9,533 bases of DNA from Pseudomonadota bacterium (GCA_023428365.1 JAEYYQ010000032.1:1-9533); one strand, 5' to 3'; positions 1 through 6,983 are shown, numbered from the stretch's first letter. Numbers and translations: made by a program. Notes: generated by a model from the letters alone, not told the origin.

Positions 1-708
1 GCGCTGCGGCGCCATGACGGCTAGCGACTTCGCCTTGCCAGCATCGAGCATGGCCTTCGCTTCAGGCACGGAGCAGGTGACGATGTCGATGCCGCCGGCT
101 GCCAGATCCTGCATGGCGGGAGCGGCGCCATTGGAAGGGACCCACGGCACGTGGTCCGGCTTTAAGCCCATCGCCAGCAGCCAACCGACGAGAGCCAGAT
201 GCCAGATGCCGCCCTGGCCGGTGCCCGAAGCCTTGAACGTTCCCGCAGGTTTGGACTTGATGGCGTCCGAGAGCTCCTTGACGGTCTTATACGGGCTATC
301 GATCCTGACCTGGATGCCCGGCGGATCCTCGTTCATGAGAGCGAGAGGCGTGTAGCGTGTCGGGGTGAGTTCCGTCAGACCCTGATGATGCATCATCGTG
401 ATCTCAACGGTCGCCATGCCGATCGTATAACCATCAGGCGGCGCGGTTGCGATCGCTGAATGGCCAACGACGCCGGAGCCGCCGGTGCGGTTCACGACGT
501 TGAATGGTTGTCCCAAGTCCTTTTCCAGAAGAACTGAGATAATTCGAGCTGTTGCGTCGGTTCCGCCGCCTGCTCCCCACGGGCAAACGACCGTTACGGG
601 GCGAGTCGGATAGGCGGCCTGTGCTCCAGCCGGGCGTATGCCGAGTGTCGCCAGCGCGCCCGTTGCACCGCCTGCAACGAGCAATTGTCGCCGATTCAGG
701 TCCTTCAT
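1..708 (-). CDS. Bug/TctC-family tripartite tricarboxylate transporter substrate-binding protein (partial, 3' end outside window)
   Basis: A periplasmic receptor of the Bug family captures a small carboxylate or related solute, usually for a TctAB-type membrane transporter. Reading leftward from ATG at 706-708 gives 236 open codons with no stop before the window edge; complete members are about 320 aa, so roughly a quarter is missing. Residues 1-31 form an export signal with a twin-arginine-like NRRQLL motif, a hydrophobic stretch and an AQA cleavage site. The mature start YPTRPVTVVCPWGAGGGTD (33-51) and VVNRTGGSGVVG (71-82) match the two ligand-binding loops of the family (usually YPxRPI...PfaaGGgtD and VeNrpGAGG). 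A good Shine-Dalgarno, AGGGAGGAAG, lies just upstream (715-724). No tctA or tctB is in view, and such receptors are often encoded away from their transporter. The ligand is unknown; an amide-derived acid would fit the neighbours but is only inference. Confidence 0.9.
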   Translation of the reverse strand, partial: MKDLNRRQLLVAGGATGALATLGIRPAGAQAAYPTRPVTVVCPWGAGGGTDATARIISVLLEKDLGQPFNVVNRTGGSGVVGHSAIATAPPDGYTIGMATVEITMMHHQGLTELTPTRYTPLALMNEDPPGIQVRIDSPYKTVKELSDAIKSKPAGTFKASGTGQGGIWHLALVGWLLAMGLKPDHVPWVPSNGAAPAMQDLAAGGIDIVTCSVPEAKAMLDAGKAKSLAVMAPQR

Positions 709-939
709 CAGCTTCTTCCTCCCTGGTTTGCAAAGTCATTGGTGACTTTTGCTATCTTGTTTTGAGGTACGCTACCGCGCGTGCGGTGCAATTGACAAGC
801 CGACTAGGGTAGCAAAACCACGTCGTAGCGGCCGTCTTGCTCTGCCGTTGGCTGATCAACAGCCTTTGTTTGGCCAAATCTTTTCCATCAGGCTATGTAG
901 AGCTGTTGCTGCAGAGCAGCGTAGGCGCTCGCGGCGTAA
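709..939. promoter_or_regulatory. Divergent intergenic region between binding-protein and L,D-transpeptidase genes
   Basis: This 231-bp gap separates two outward-facing genes and must carry at least one promoter in each direction. A TTGACA hexamer at 792-797 faces right, but no convincing -10 lies 16-18 bp after it. A weaker pair for the rightward gene is TTGGCC (870-875) with TATGTA (894-899), 18 bp apart, matching consensus at 4/6 and 3/6. No convincing leftward promoter was found. No coding potential is evident; the overlapping open frames here lack family features. Confidence 0.4.
732..749. promoter_or_regulatory. Palindromic operator-like site upstream of the Bug receptor gene
   Basis: A perfect inverted repeat, AAAGTCA (732-738) and TGACTTT (743-749), has a 4-bp spacer TTGG. 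With one extra T on the right, the symmetry continues outward by GC. It ends 23 bp before the receptor start codon and just upstream of its Shine-Dalgarno, so it sits in the promoter or leader of the leftward gene. The size and symmetry suit a dimeric helix-turn-helix repressor. No regulator gene is in the window, and no family can be assigned from the site alone. Confidence 0.4.
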
Positions 940-2334
940 ATGATCATGAGCAAACCAACCGAGTTCACGATGGGGAAACTGAAATCCGGCCGAAGGGCCG
1001 TGCGCGGCGGGGGGCAGATGTTGAATAGACGAGGTCTGATGCTGGGGGCCGGGGCGGGGCTCCTGGGGCTGGGAGCAACCTCGGCGCATTCTCAGGCAAC
1101 CGAAGCGCGCTGGTGGGAGAGCATATTCGATCCGCTGGCCAATAATCGTGCACAGCCGCCACCGCGTCCTGTGCAAGATACTCTGAACGACCTGCGTCCC
1201 GATTCGGTGCCGCTGCGTAGCGACGTCATGCTGCAGCAGATGGACGCGGCCGTTGACCGCTACCAGAAGATCGTTTCACGAGGCGGATGGACGCCGATTC
1301 CCGCTGGGCGGCAGATGCGCCCGGGGGATGATGATCCGCGCGTACCGTATGTGCGGCGTCGGCTTGTCATTTCGGGCGATCACCGGCTCTACGGTGACGG
1401 CTTCAACATGAGTTCTCGCTTCGATGGTGAGCTCGAAGAAGCCGTGAAGCGCTTTCAGGAAAGCTTTGGCTTGAGGACCACCGGCCGGGTGGACCCGCCG
1501 ACATTGGCGCAGCTGAACGTTTCTGCCCATGCCCGCCTGGAGCAGCTGAGGCTCAACCAGCGCCGTATTCGCGAATTGATGCAGCTGCGGGCTGAAGATC
1601 GCTACGTGCTGGTCAATGTGCCCGGCTTCCAGCTCGAGGCCGTGGAAGGCCATGAGGTGCGGCTGCGGCATCGCGTGATCGTCGGCAAACCGGATCGGCA
1701 GACGCCGAGCGTCCGGACAAGCATTCGCGCCTTGAACTTCTTCCCCTATTGGCGTGTTCCCGACAGCATTGCGAAGCTTGATCTCATTCCGAGGCTGCAA
1801 AAAGAGCCGGAGTATCTCGATAAAGAGAAGATCAAGGCGTTCAATGGCTTCGGTGGTCCCGAGATAGATCTCGCCAGCGTCGACTGGCGGCAGGTCGACA
1901 CCAACAAGGTCAAGTTCCGCCAGGAGCCCGGTCCTCAGAATGCGCTGGGCCTAGTGCGCATCGACATGCCCAACGAACACATCGTCTATCTGCACGATAC
2001 ACCGATGAAGCCGCTGTTCGGTCAGCGGGCGCGGGCTTTTAGCGCCGGTTGCGTGCGCGTCCAGGATGTCTTCGAGCTTGTCGAGTGGATTGCACGCTAT
2101 GAGCCGGGTTGGGAAAATCCGGGCCGCGTTCAGGAGGTGATTGCCGCTGGGCAGCCTCTCGATCTGACGTTGACGCGCCAGATCCCCGTCTACTTCACCT
2201 ACATTACGGCGTGGGCTGAGGCTGATGGCCGGGTCGAGTTCAGGCCGGATATTTACGGTCGCGACGGCTCGCGCGAGTTTGCGGGCGAACACGACTCGGA
2301 GGCACCGGCGCCGCCAGTGACACTAGCGCCTTAG
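940..2334 (+). CDS. Periplasmic murein L,D-transpeptidase (peptidoglycan-binding + YkuD domains)
   Basis: This enzyme should form 3-3 crosslinks in peptidoglycan, or attach proteins to it, using a catalytic cysteine in the periplasm. The frame gives 464 aa. A signal peptide with twin-arginine-like NRRGLML (29-35) and a glycine/leucine-rich core ends near SQA (53). Residues 135-193 resemble a PG_binding_1 helical domain (FDGELEEAVKRFQ, then GRVDPPTLAQLN). The YkuD catalytic domain spans about 221-405, with H352 in YLHDTPMK and C371 in RAFSAGCVRV. The SxGC motif with a non-His second residue and the long insert between strands resemble the YcbB/LdtD-type branch. The start is uncertain: ATG at 940, 946, 970 or 1018 are in frame. 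The 1018 start puts the signal peptide directly at the N-terminus and is preceded by a purine-rich GGCGGGGGG, so the protein may be 438 aa. It appears monocistronic. Confidence 0.88.
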   Translation: MIMSKPTEFTMGKLKSGRRAVRGGGQMLNRRGLMLGAGAGLLGLGATSAHSQATEARWWESIFDPLANNRAQPPPRPVQDTLNDLRPDSVPLRSDVMLQQMDAAVDRYQKIVSRGGWTPIPAGRQMRPGDDDPRVPYVRRRLVISGDHRLYGDGFNMSSRFDGELEEAVKRFQESFGLRTTGRVDPPTLAQLNVSAHARLEQLRLNQRRIRELMQLRAEDRYVLVNVPGFQLEAVEGHEVRLRHRVIVGKPDRQTPSVRTSIRALNFFPYWRVPDSIAKLDLIPRLQKEPEYLDKEKIKAFNGFGGPEIDLASVDWRQVDTNKVKFRQEPGPQNALGLVRIDMPNEHIVYLHDTPMKPLFGQRARAFSAGCVRVQDVFELVEWIARYEPGWENPGRVQEVIAAGQPLDLTLTRQIPVYFTYITAWAEADGRVEFRPDIYGRDGSREFAGEHDSEAPAPPVTLAP

Positions 2335-2387
2335 TCCTATTCCCGACGGCGAGGCTTGACCCAACGCCCCCTTTTGAGAAATCCTGA

Positions 2388-2417
2388 ACGCGAACCGGTA
2401 GGGACTTCGGTTCGCGT
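2388..2417 (+). terminator. Perfect 10-bp hairpin between L,D-transpeptidase and formamidase-like genes
   Basis: ACGCGAACCG (2388-2397) is exactly repeated in inverse as CGGTTCGCGT (2408-2417) around a 10-nt loop. It begins 53 bp after the L,D-transpeptidase stop and ends 18 bp before the next ATG. There is no T-run after either arm, so it is not a classical intrinsic terminator. It could be a terminator without a U-tract, an operator, or a leader hairpin next to the GGGGG ribosome-binding sequence at 2422-2426. The pairing is certain; the role is not. Confidence 0.45.
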
Positions 2418-2435
2418 CGATGGGGGTGCTACGTC

Positions 2436-4682
2436 ATGCTGCCGATAGCTGCGTATGCCGATCGACTCTCCGTTCGACCCGGTGAGAAGATCGAATTCAA
2501 GGTTTCCAATTCCACCTCGGCACCAGTCACTACCCGGCTGGTGCGGGTTATTTCGGCGGATGGCAATCCTGCGGGGCCCGGCATCGTCGAAGAGCCGGTC
2601 TCTGTTTCCGTCACGAAGGTCGCCGAGCCCAGCTATCATCCGGTTCGCCGGGGCTCTTTTGTTTGCATAGATGCAGACGGCGTATTCGACGCGCTTAGTA
2701 GTTTCACCCTTATCGTAACCGTGCAGCCGACATTGATCGGCAATCGTGCGAGTGACATCCTCTCGCTGCTCGATGCCAATGGCCGAAATTGCGTCGGCAT
2801 TGGCATGGACGGGCAAGGCAGGTTCGTGGCGACATTCGGGGATCGTCAACAGCAACTGGAAATCCAGGGACCTGCGAACGATCACACCTGGTACCGCCTG
2901 TCACTGACCCATGATGCCATCAGCCACCAAACAGTCTTAACGCAGCAGCCATTGAAGGTGGGGCGCCCGGAAGGGCGCGCTAAAAGCGCATCGGCAGCCG
3001 TGAAAGTTCCCGATCCCATGAGGGCCGAACAGGTGCTCATCAGCGGGATGGCCGGCGACACTGACAATTTCACTTTCAACGGCCGGATCGAGCGGCCAAT
3101 GATCTTTTCTCGCGTTCTGACCGACGGAGAAATAGCCGTTGCTGCTTCGGGAGAGCCGGTTGAAGGGCTCATGGCCGGGTGGGATTTTGCACAGCAGATC
3201 TCGACGCAGCAGATCGTGGATTTCGGGCCGCATGGCTTGCGTGGCACGCTCGTCAACGCTCCGACGCGTGCTGTGACCGGGTCGACCTGGACCGGACGTG
3301 AGATGAGCTGGCGGCACGCCCCCCAGGAGTACGCTGCGATCCACTTCCACGAGGATGACCTGGACGACTGCCGTTGGCCCACGGCTTACACCTGGACCGT
3401 TCCCACGGGTATGCGCTCCGGAGCCTATGCGTTGCGCCTCAAGGCTGGCGAGCATGAGGAGAACGTGCCGTTCTTCGTAGTGCCGCCCAAGGGAAAAACC
3501 ACCGCCGATATCTGCGTGATCATCTCGACGTTCACATACGTCGTCTATCACAACCACGCGCGGCCCGAGTATCTCGGCGATCCGGTCTGGCGGTCGGCGT
3601 GGGATACGCAGGCGGCTCAATGGGGCGGCTATCCGCACAATCCCGGTGGCCATCACGAGTATGGCCTGTCGACATACAACTATCACACCGACCGCAGCGG
3701 CATCTGCTTCGCATCCTGGCATCGGCCGATGCTCAACGTTCGCATTGGCTACATCACCTATCCCTATCCCGACATCCGCGCCTCCGGTCTGCGCCATTAC
3801 CCCGCCGACACGCACCTGCTCTCGTGGCTCGAGGCCAAGGGCTACAGCTACGACATCATCACCGACTGGGAGCTGCATCACGAGGGGCACGCGCTGCTGA
3901 AGCCCTATCGCCTGGTCATGACGGCGTCGCATCCCGAGTATCACACACGGGAAATGCTGGATGCGCTGGCGGCCTATCGCGATGACGGTGGGCGGTTCTG
4001 CTACCTCGGAGGTAACGGCTTCTACTGGAAGATCGCCTTGTCCCAGGATCTGCCGGGCCTGATTGAGATCCGCCGCGCTGAAGGCGGAATTCGCGCATGG
4101 GCCGCCGAAGTTGGCGAGTACTACAATCAGCTCGACGGCGAGTATGGCGGCATGTGGCGGCGCAATGGCCGGCCTCCGCAGGATCTGGTCGGGGTCGGTT
4201 TCACCGCGCAGGGCAACTTCGTTGGTTCCTATTATCGCGTGCGCCCCGAGGCGTCCGATCCGCGCGTGTCATGGATGTTCGAAGGTGTCCGCGATGAGAA
4301 GATCGGTGACTTCGGCCTGTCGGGCCATGGAGCCGCCGGGTTCGAACTCGACCGTACTGACAAGCGGCTGGGAACACCCGCGCATGCGCTGGTCGTGGCA
4401 GCGTCCGAAAACCATCCGCCGGACGCGCCTTGGATCCTGGTGCCCGAGGAACAGCTCACCCATCTTACGACCATTCCAGGCGAGCCGGCCAAGGATCTCA
4501 TCCGCGCCGACATGACATTCTTCGAGACGCCGAACGACGGTGCGGTGTTCTCGACCGGGTCGATCACGTTCTGCGGCTGCCTGCCTGCGAACAATTTCGA
4601 CAACAATATCTCGCGGCTGCTGCAGAATGTCGTGAACCACTTCAAGCATCCGGCGACCAAGTTCCCGATGCCAGAGGCTTGA
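2436..4682 (+). CDS. N,N-dimethylformamidase large (beta) subunit-like protein
   Basis: The 748-aa product resembles the large subunit of N,N-dimethylformamidase, which hydrolyses dimethylformamide to formate and dimethylamine at a mononuclear iron held by two tyrosines and a carboxylate. The length is close to the known large subunit (about 760 aa). Residues 1-65 look like an Ig-like strand domain, about 70-240 like a LamG/concanavalin-type sandwich (WYRLSLTHD; FNGRIERPMIFSRVLTDGEI), and about 355-740 like the family C-terminal domain. Conserved-looking stretches there are TFTYVVYHN (365-373), WLEAKGYSYD, HPEY (499-502), GGNGFYW (525-531), GEYGGMW (568-574) and FFETPNDGAVFSTGS (695-709). Y502, E569 and E697 are candidate iron or catalytic residues by position in motifs, not proven. 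There is no signal peptide, so it is probably cytoplasmic. The ATG follows GGGGG at 9 nt. The small subunit is absent, and the substrate may be another amide. Confidence 0.78.
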   Translation: MLPIAAYADRLSVRPGEKIEFKVSNSTSAPVTTRLVRVISADGNPAGPGIVEEPVSVSVTKVAEPSYHPVRRGSFVCIDADGVFDALSSFTLIVTVQPTLIGNRASDILSLLDANGRNCVGIGMDGQGRFVATFGDRQQQLEIQGPANDHTWYRLSLTHDAISHQTVLTQQPLKVGRPEGRAKSASAAVKVPDPMRAEQVLISGMAGDTDNFTFNGRIERPMIFSRVLTDGEIAVAASGEPVEGLMAGWDFAQQISTQQIVDFGPHGLRGTLVNAPTRAVTGSTWTGREMSWRHAPQEYAAIHFHEDDLDDCRWPTAYTWTVPTGMRSGAYALRLKAGEHEENVPFFVVPPKGKTTADICVIISTFTYVVYHNHARPEYLGDPVWRSAWDTQAAQWGGYPHNPGGHHEYGLSTYNYHTDRSGICFASWHRPMLNVRIGYITYPYPDIRASGLRHYPADTHLLSWLEAKGYSYDIITDWELHHEGHALLKPYRLVMTASHPEYHTREMLDALAAYRDDGGRFCYLGGNGFYWKIALSQDLPGLIEIRRAEGGIRAWAAEVGEYYNQLDGEYGGMWRRNGRPPQDLVGVGFTAQGNFVGSYYRVRPEASDPRVSWMFEGVRDEKIGDFGLSGHGAAGFELDRTDKRLGTPAHALVVAASENHPPDAPWILVPEEQLTHLTTIPGEPAKDLIRADMTFFETPNDGAVFSTGSITFCGCLPANNFDNNISRLLQNVVNHFKHPATKFPMPEA

Positions 4683-4701
4683 CCGTTCCGATAGGTCGAT
4701 C

Positions 4702-4708
4702 AGGAGAG
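4702..4708 (+). promoter_or_regulatory. Ribosome binding site supporting the GTG start of the hydrolase
   Basis: AGGAGAG lies 10 nt before GTG at 4719-4721. It supports the non-ATG start and the short 36-bp gap to the upstream formamidase-like gene, consistent with co-transcription. Confidence 0.6.
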
Positions 4709-4718
4709 CTGACGGGAC

Positions 4719-5714
4719 GTGCTGCTGTTCCTGATCATTTCGCTTCTCGTGCTGGCCATTCTCGCGACGGCTCTCGCTATCGCGAAGATCCTCAGCCCAT
4801 GGCCGGCGGCTCTGTTCTATCGCGGCGTATTCAACATCGGTGGGACGATAGACAAGATCCGTCTGGCGAAATATGTGCCCGCTGACGTCACCTCGCGGCT
4901 GAATATTGCCTACGGGGATCTTCCCATCGAGAAGCTCGATGTTCACCTGCCATCCGGGGTTGAGGGCTCGTCACGCCGGGTGCCGACGATCGTCTGGCTT
5001 CACGGCGGCGGCTTCCTGTCCGGCGGTAAAAGCCTGATCGGGAATTACGCGAAAATCATCGCTGGCAGCGGATATGGCGTCGTCGCAATCGACTACGCGC
5101 TGGCGCCGGACGCGAAATATCCGACCCCGGCGCGTCAGGCCAATGCGGCGCTGGCCTTTCTCAAAGCCAATGGCCACACTCTCAATCTTGATACCGATCG
5201 GATTGTCATCGCCGGAGATTCTGCGGGCGCCCATATTGCCGCTCAGCTCGGTATCGCGCTCAGCAATCCGGACTATGCGCGCGCCACCGGTGTTGAGCCG
5301 GCCGTGCCGCTGACGTCCGTTCGCGGTTTGCTGCTGTACTGTGGATTCTTCGATCCCGCTCTGTTCGAGCCGCGCGGCTTCGTTGCGGACTATCTCGATG
5401 CGATCGCGCGCTCCTACCTCGATATGCAGCGCTTCGATCCTGCGATGGTGCCGGAGACGTTTCCGATTCCTGCCAACCTGACCTCAGACATGCCGCCGCT
5501 GTTCATCACGGTTGGGAACAACGATTTGCTGACGGCTCACTCCGAAGCGCTGGCAGCCGCCGCCCGGCAGCACGGCATGGCGGTCGAGACGCTGTTCTTT
5601 CCTGCCGAATACAAGCCTGCTCTCGGTCATGAGTATCAGTTCGATCTGAGCACGGCAGCCGGGCAGGAAGCGCTTGCCAGAACCAGGGCCTTCCTTGCCC
5701 GGCATGTTCAGTAG
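4719..5714 (+). CDS. Membrane-anchored alpha/beta hydrolase (HSL-type esterase, fold-3 family)
   Basis: This is a serine hydrolase of the hormone-sensitive-lipase/fold-3 family, which cleaves esters and sometimes amides. The 331-aa product opens with a hydrophobic segment (2-24, rich in L, I, V and A) that looks like a signal anchor. HGGGF at 95-99 supplies the oxyanion hole; GDSAG at 166-170 puts the nucleophile at S168; D269 (GNNDLL) and H304 (GHEY) complete the triad at expected spacing. The start is GTG with a good Shine-Dalgarno. It follows the formamidase-like gene by 36 bp on the same strand with no obvious terminator between them, so a two-gene operon is likely. It may process an ester or carbamate in the same pathway, but the substrate is unknown. 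An N-terminal membrane anchor is not typical for soluble members of this family. Confidence 0.88.
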   Translation: MLLFLIISLLVLAILATALAIAKILSPWPAALFYRGVFNIGGTIDKIRLAKYVPADVTSRLNIAYGDLPIEKLDVHLPSGVEGSSRRVPTIVWLHGGGFLSGGKSLIGNYAKIIAGSGYGVVAIDYALAPDAKYPTPARQANAALAFLKANGHTLNLDTDRIVIAGDSAGAHIAAQLGIALSNPDYARATGVEPAVPLTSVRGLLLYCGFFDPALFEPRGFVADYLDAIARSYLDMQRFDPAMVPETFPIPANLTSDMPPLFITVGNNDLLTAHSEALAAAARQHGMAVETLFFPAEYKPALGHEYQFDLSTAAGQEALARTRAFLARHVQ

Positions 5715-5739
5715 GCGACAGGAGATCGCCGGATAGCGC

Positions 5740-5768
5740 ATGGCACCTTCTGCAGCGTGGCGTATTAT
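5740..5768 (+). promoter_or_regulatory. Sigma70-like promoter of the DUF488 gene
   Basis: ATGGCA (5740-5745, 4/6 to TTGACA) and TATTAT (5763-5768, 5/6 to TATAAT) are separated by exactly 17 bp. Transcription would begin near 5775. That leaves almost no leader for the ATG at 5780 but a normal short leader for the ATG at 5801. It implies the DUF488 gene can be expressed independently of the hydrolase operon. Confidence 0.5.
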
Positions 5769-5788
5769 ATCCAGGAAGCATGTCAGAT

Positions 5789-5794
5789 GAGGTG
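5789..5794 (+). promoter_or_regulatory. Ribosome binding site that fixes the DUF488 start at 5801
   Basis: GAGGTG lies 6 nt before ATG 5801. The alternative ATG at 5780 has AGGAAG only one base upstream, too close for normal initiation. Confidence 0.6.
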
Positions 5795-5800
5795 CTACTC

Positions 5801-6166
5801 ATGTTCGTCTGCAAGCGTGTGTACGATCCGCCGTCGCATGATGACGGGTATCGCATTCTGGTCGATCGCCTCTGGCCGCGCGGCCTGAGCCGCGACAAAG
5901 CTGACATCGACGAATGGCTGAAGGAGATCGCACCCAGCGACGAACTGCGTCGCTGGTTCGGCAAGGATGAGAGCAAGTGGCACGAGTTCGAGCGCCGCTA
6001 CCGTGTCGAACTATCGACCGCCGAGCACAAACCCGAACTCGACCGACTGCGCAAGCTCGCGAAGAAGGGGCGCGTGACGCTTCTCTACGCGAAGCGCGAG
6101 GAGGAACAGAATAACGCGGTGGCGTTGAAGGAGGTGTTGGAAGGAAATCAGTCTCGGCAATCGTGA
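5801..6166 (+). CDS. DUF488 family protein (YeaO-like)
   Basis: A 121-aa soluble protein of the DUF488 family, whose biochemical role is not established. Hallmarks are the N-terminal [20 protein letters not shown] run followed by WPRG, an [11 protein letters not shown] segment (family usually SPELRxWFGHD), and the C-terminal [20 protein letters not shown] block. Starting at 5801 gives the family's usual beginning (MxxxKRVYDPP) and length of about 115-125 aa; the longer frame from 5780 would add seven residues without homology. It has its own promoter and sits 86 bp after the hydrolase. It converges on the SLATT-like gene with 19 bp between the stops. Nothing ties it functionally to the amide genes. 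Confidence 0.88.
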   Translation: MFVCKRVYDPPSHDDGYRILVDRLWPRGLSRDKADIDEWLKEIAPSDELRRWFGKDESKWHEFERRYRVELSTAEHKPELDRLRKLAKKGRVTLLYAKREEEQNNAVALKEVLEGNQSRQS

Positions 6167-6185
6167 CTGATTGTGACCTTTGGCT

Positions 6186-6878
6186 TTACTGTGCGAAATC
6201 CGGATGAAGGGTCCACCAAAGCACGATGCCAATCAGCATCGGAGTGATCCATACACAAATATAGATGCAGTAAATCTGTAGGCTTTCCACGAGCTTTAAG
6301 CGTGCCAGCGCGCGTCGGGTCGATGTTTCTCCGGATTGATCCAGATCCTCTTGAGCCTTCGCAATATTCAAGTCGATATCGTCGTGATTTTCCTGGCATT
6401 CATCAAGTGCCGATTCGTATTCCGCCACGAGAGCGTCAAGTTCATGTTTGTCGTGGCCATATGGTAGATGAGTAAGCCGCCGGAAAACAGCATTGACACG
6501 CCGACCGCAGGCGTCGAATTTTTTCGATCGAGCAGGATAATCTTTCGCTTGTTCAATGATGCCAAGAATAAGCGAAAGGGCGCCGGCAACATAGGCGGTA
6601 AAATCGAATACATTTTTCGTATGAACGCTGAGGGAATCCTTGAATAACAGAGTATAAAAAGGAACCAAAAAACCAATAATACCGGCGAATGCAAATGCGA
6701 GCGTACTTGCGCAATGTTTGCGCTCGAAGCGTTTTGCAGCATTGAAGCGAGCGCGCTTCACCAGCCTCCAATGCCTGAGATAAGCGTCCCGAGGTGAGGC
6801 CGGTTGCGGCTGGCTCCACACCTGAATCAGGTGGGTAAGTCCGGTCTGATGATTCTGGGCGAATCGATTGTTTGCCAT
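6186..6878 (-). CDS. SLATT-like membrane effector protein (three predicted TM helices)
   Basis: The 230-aa protein looks like a SLATT protein (SMODS- and SLOG-associating two-TM effector), a family predicted to form membrane pores that kill or arrest the cell when a nucleotide-signal defence system is triggered. The layout fits: a basic amphipathic N-terminal region (RLVKRARFNAAKRFERKH, 38-55), a hydrophobic helix at about 58-79, a short loop, a second at about 91-109, then YPARSKKFDACGRRVNAVFRRL (114-135) and a helical segment with YESALDECQENHDDID (154-169), reminiscent of the ENH motif of SLATT relatives. A third hydrophobic helix at about 201-223 ends the protein. No CD-NTase, SLOG or reverse transcriptase gene is nearby. 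Base composition is much more AT-rich than the flanks (32-50% G+C in sampled 60-bp blocks), a sign of transfer. There is no Shine-Dalgarno before the ATG at 6878, and an in-frame stop precludes much extension. Family assignment is by pattern only. Confidence 0.7.
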   Translation of the reverse strand: MANNRFAQNHQTGLTHLIQVWSQPQPASPRDAYLRHWRLVKRARFNAAKRFERKHCASTLAFAFAGIIGFLVPFYTLLFKDSLSVHTKNVFDFTAYVAGALSLILGIIEQAKDYPARSKKFDACGRRVNAVFRRLTHLPYGHDKHELDALVAEYESALDECQENHDDIDLNIAKAQEDLDQSGETSTRRALARLKLVESLQIYCIYICVWITPMLIGIVLWWTLHPDFAQ

Positions 6879-6880
6879 TG

Positions 6881-6963
6881 CCGACAGGTATCAATCCGCC
6901 TTGGACGGGGCAACGCAGTGATAACCGCGTTCCCCAGCTGCGTAACCGGGATGCACCTGTCGG
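6881..6963. repeat. Nested inverted-repeat element between amidase and SLATT-like genes
   Basis: The outer arms CCGACAGGT (6881-6889) and ACCTGTCGG (6955-6963) are perfect 9-bp inverses. Inside, ATCC (6894-6897) can pair with GGAT (6949-6952). In the centre GGGG-AACGC (6907-6910 and 6912-6916, one bulged base) pairs with GCGTT-CCCC (6927-6935) around a 10-nt loop. The whole 83 bp can fold as one branched-free structure on either strand. It fills most of the 105-bp gap and ends two bases before the SLATT-like ATG, where a ribosome binding site would be. It could be a structured leader, a small RNA, or a short palindromic mobile element. Confidence 0.6.
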
Positions 6964-6983
6964 TCATTCTAAGTCCGGGTGGG

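Noticed and set aside
792..797. Exact TTGACA hexamer in the left intergenic region
   Set aside because: No acceptable -10 box 16-18 bp downstream, so not called as a promoter.
434..812. Open frames on both strands overlapping the receptor gene and its promoter region
   Set aside because: The receptor reading frame has clear family motifs across this stretch; these others are out of phase with it.
1276..1800. 174-aa antisense frame inside the L,D-transpeptidase gene
   Set aside because: Shadow of a gene with clear catalytic motifs; no ribosome binding site or family features.
2937..3944. 335-aa open frame on the minus strand inside the formamidase-like gene
   Set aside because: Fully antisense to a well-supported gene, no recognisable domain, and long antisense frames are expected in GC-rich DNA.
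4269..4946. 225-aa minus-strand frame across the formamidase-like/hydrolase junction
   Set aside because: Antisense to two supported genes, composition dominated by Arg and His as in typical shadow frames.
5714..5730. GGCGA/TCGCC hairpin after the hydrolase stop
   Set aside because: A 5-bp stem with a 7-nt loop and no T-run is common by chance at this GC content.
6158..6173. CAATC/GATTG hairpin at the convergent DUF488 / SLATT-like ends
   Set aside because: Only a 5-bp stem, partly inside the DUF488 coding region, with no T-run; too weak to call a terminator.
6879..6983. Possible tRNA or CRISPR repeat in the palindromic gap
   Set aside because: No T-loop GTTCRA motif or cloverleaf spacing, and only one copy of the repeat with no spacer series.
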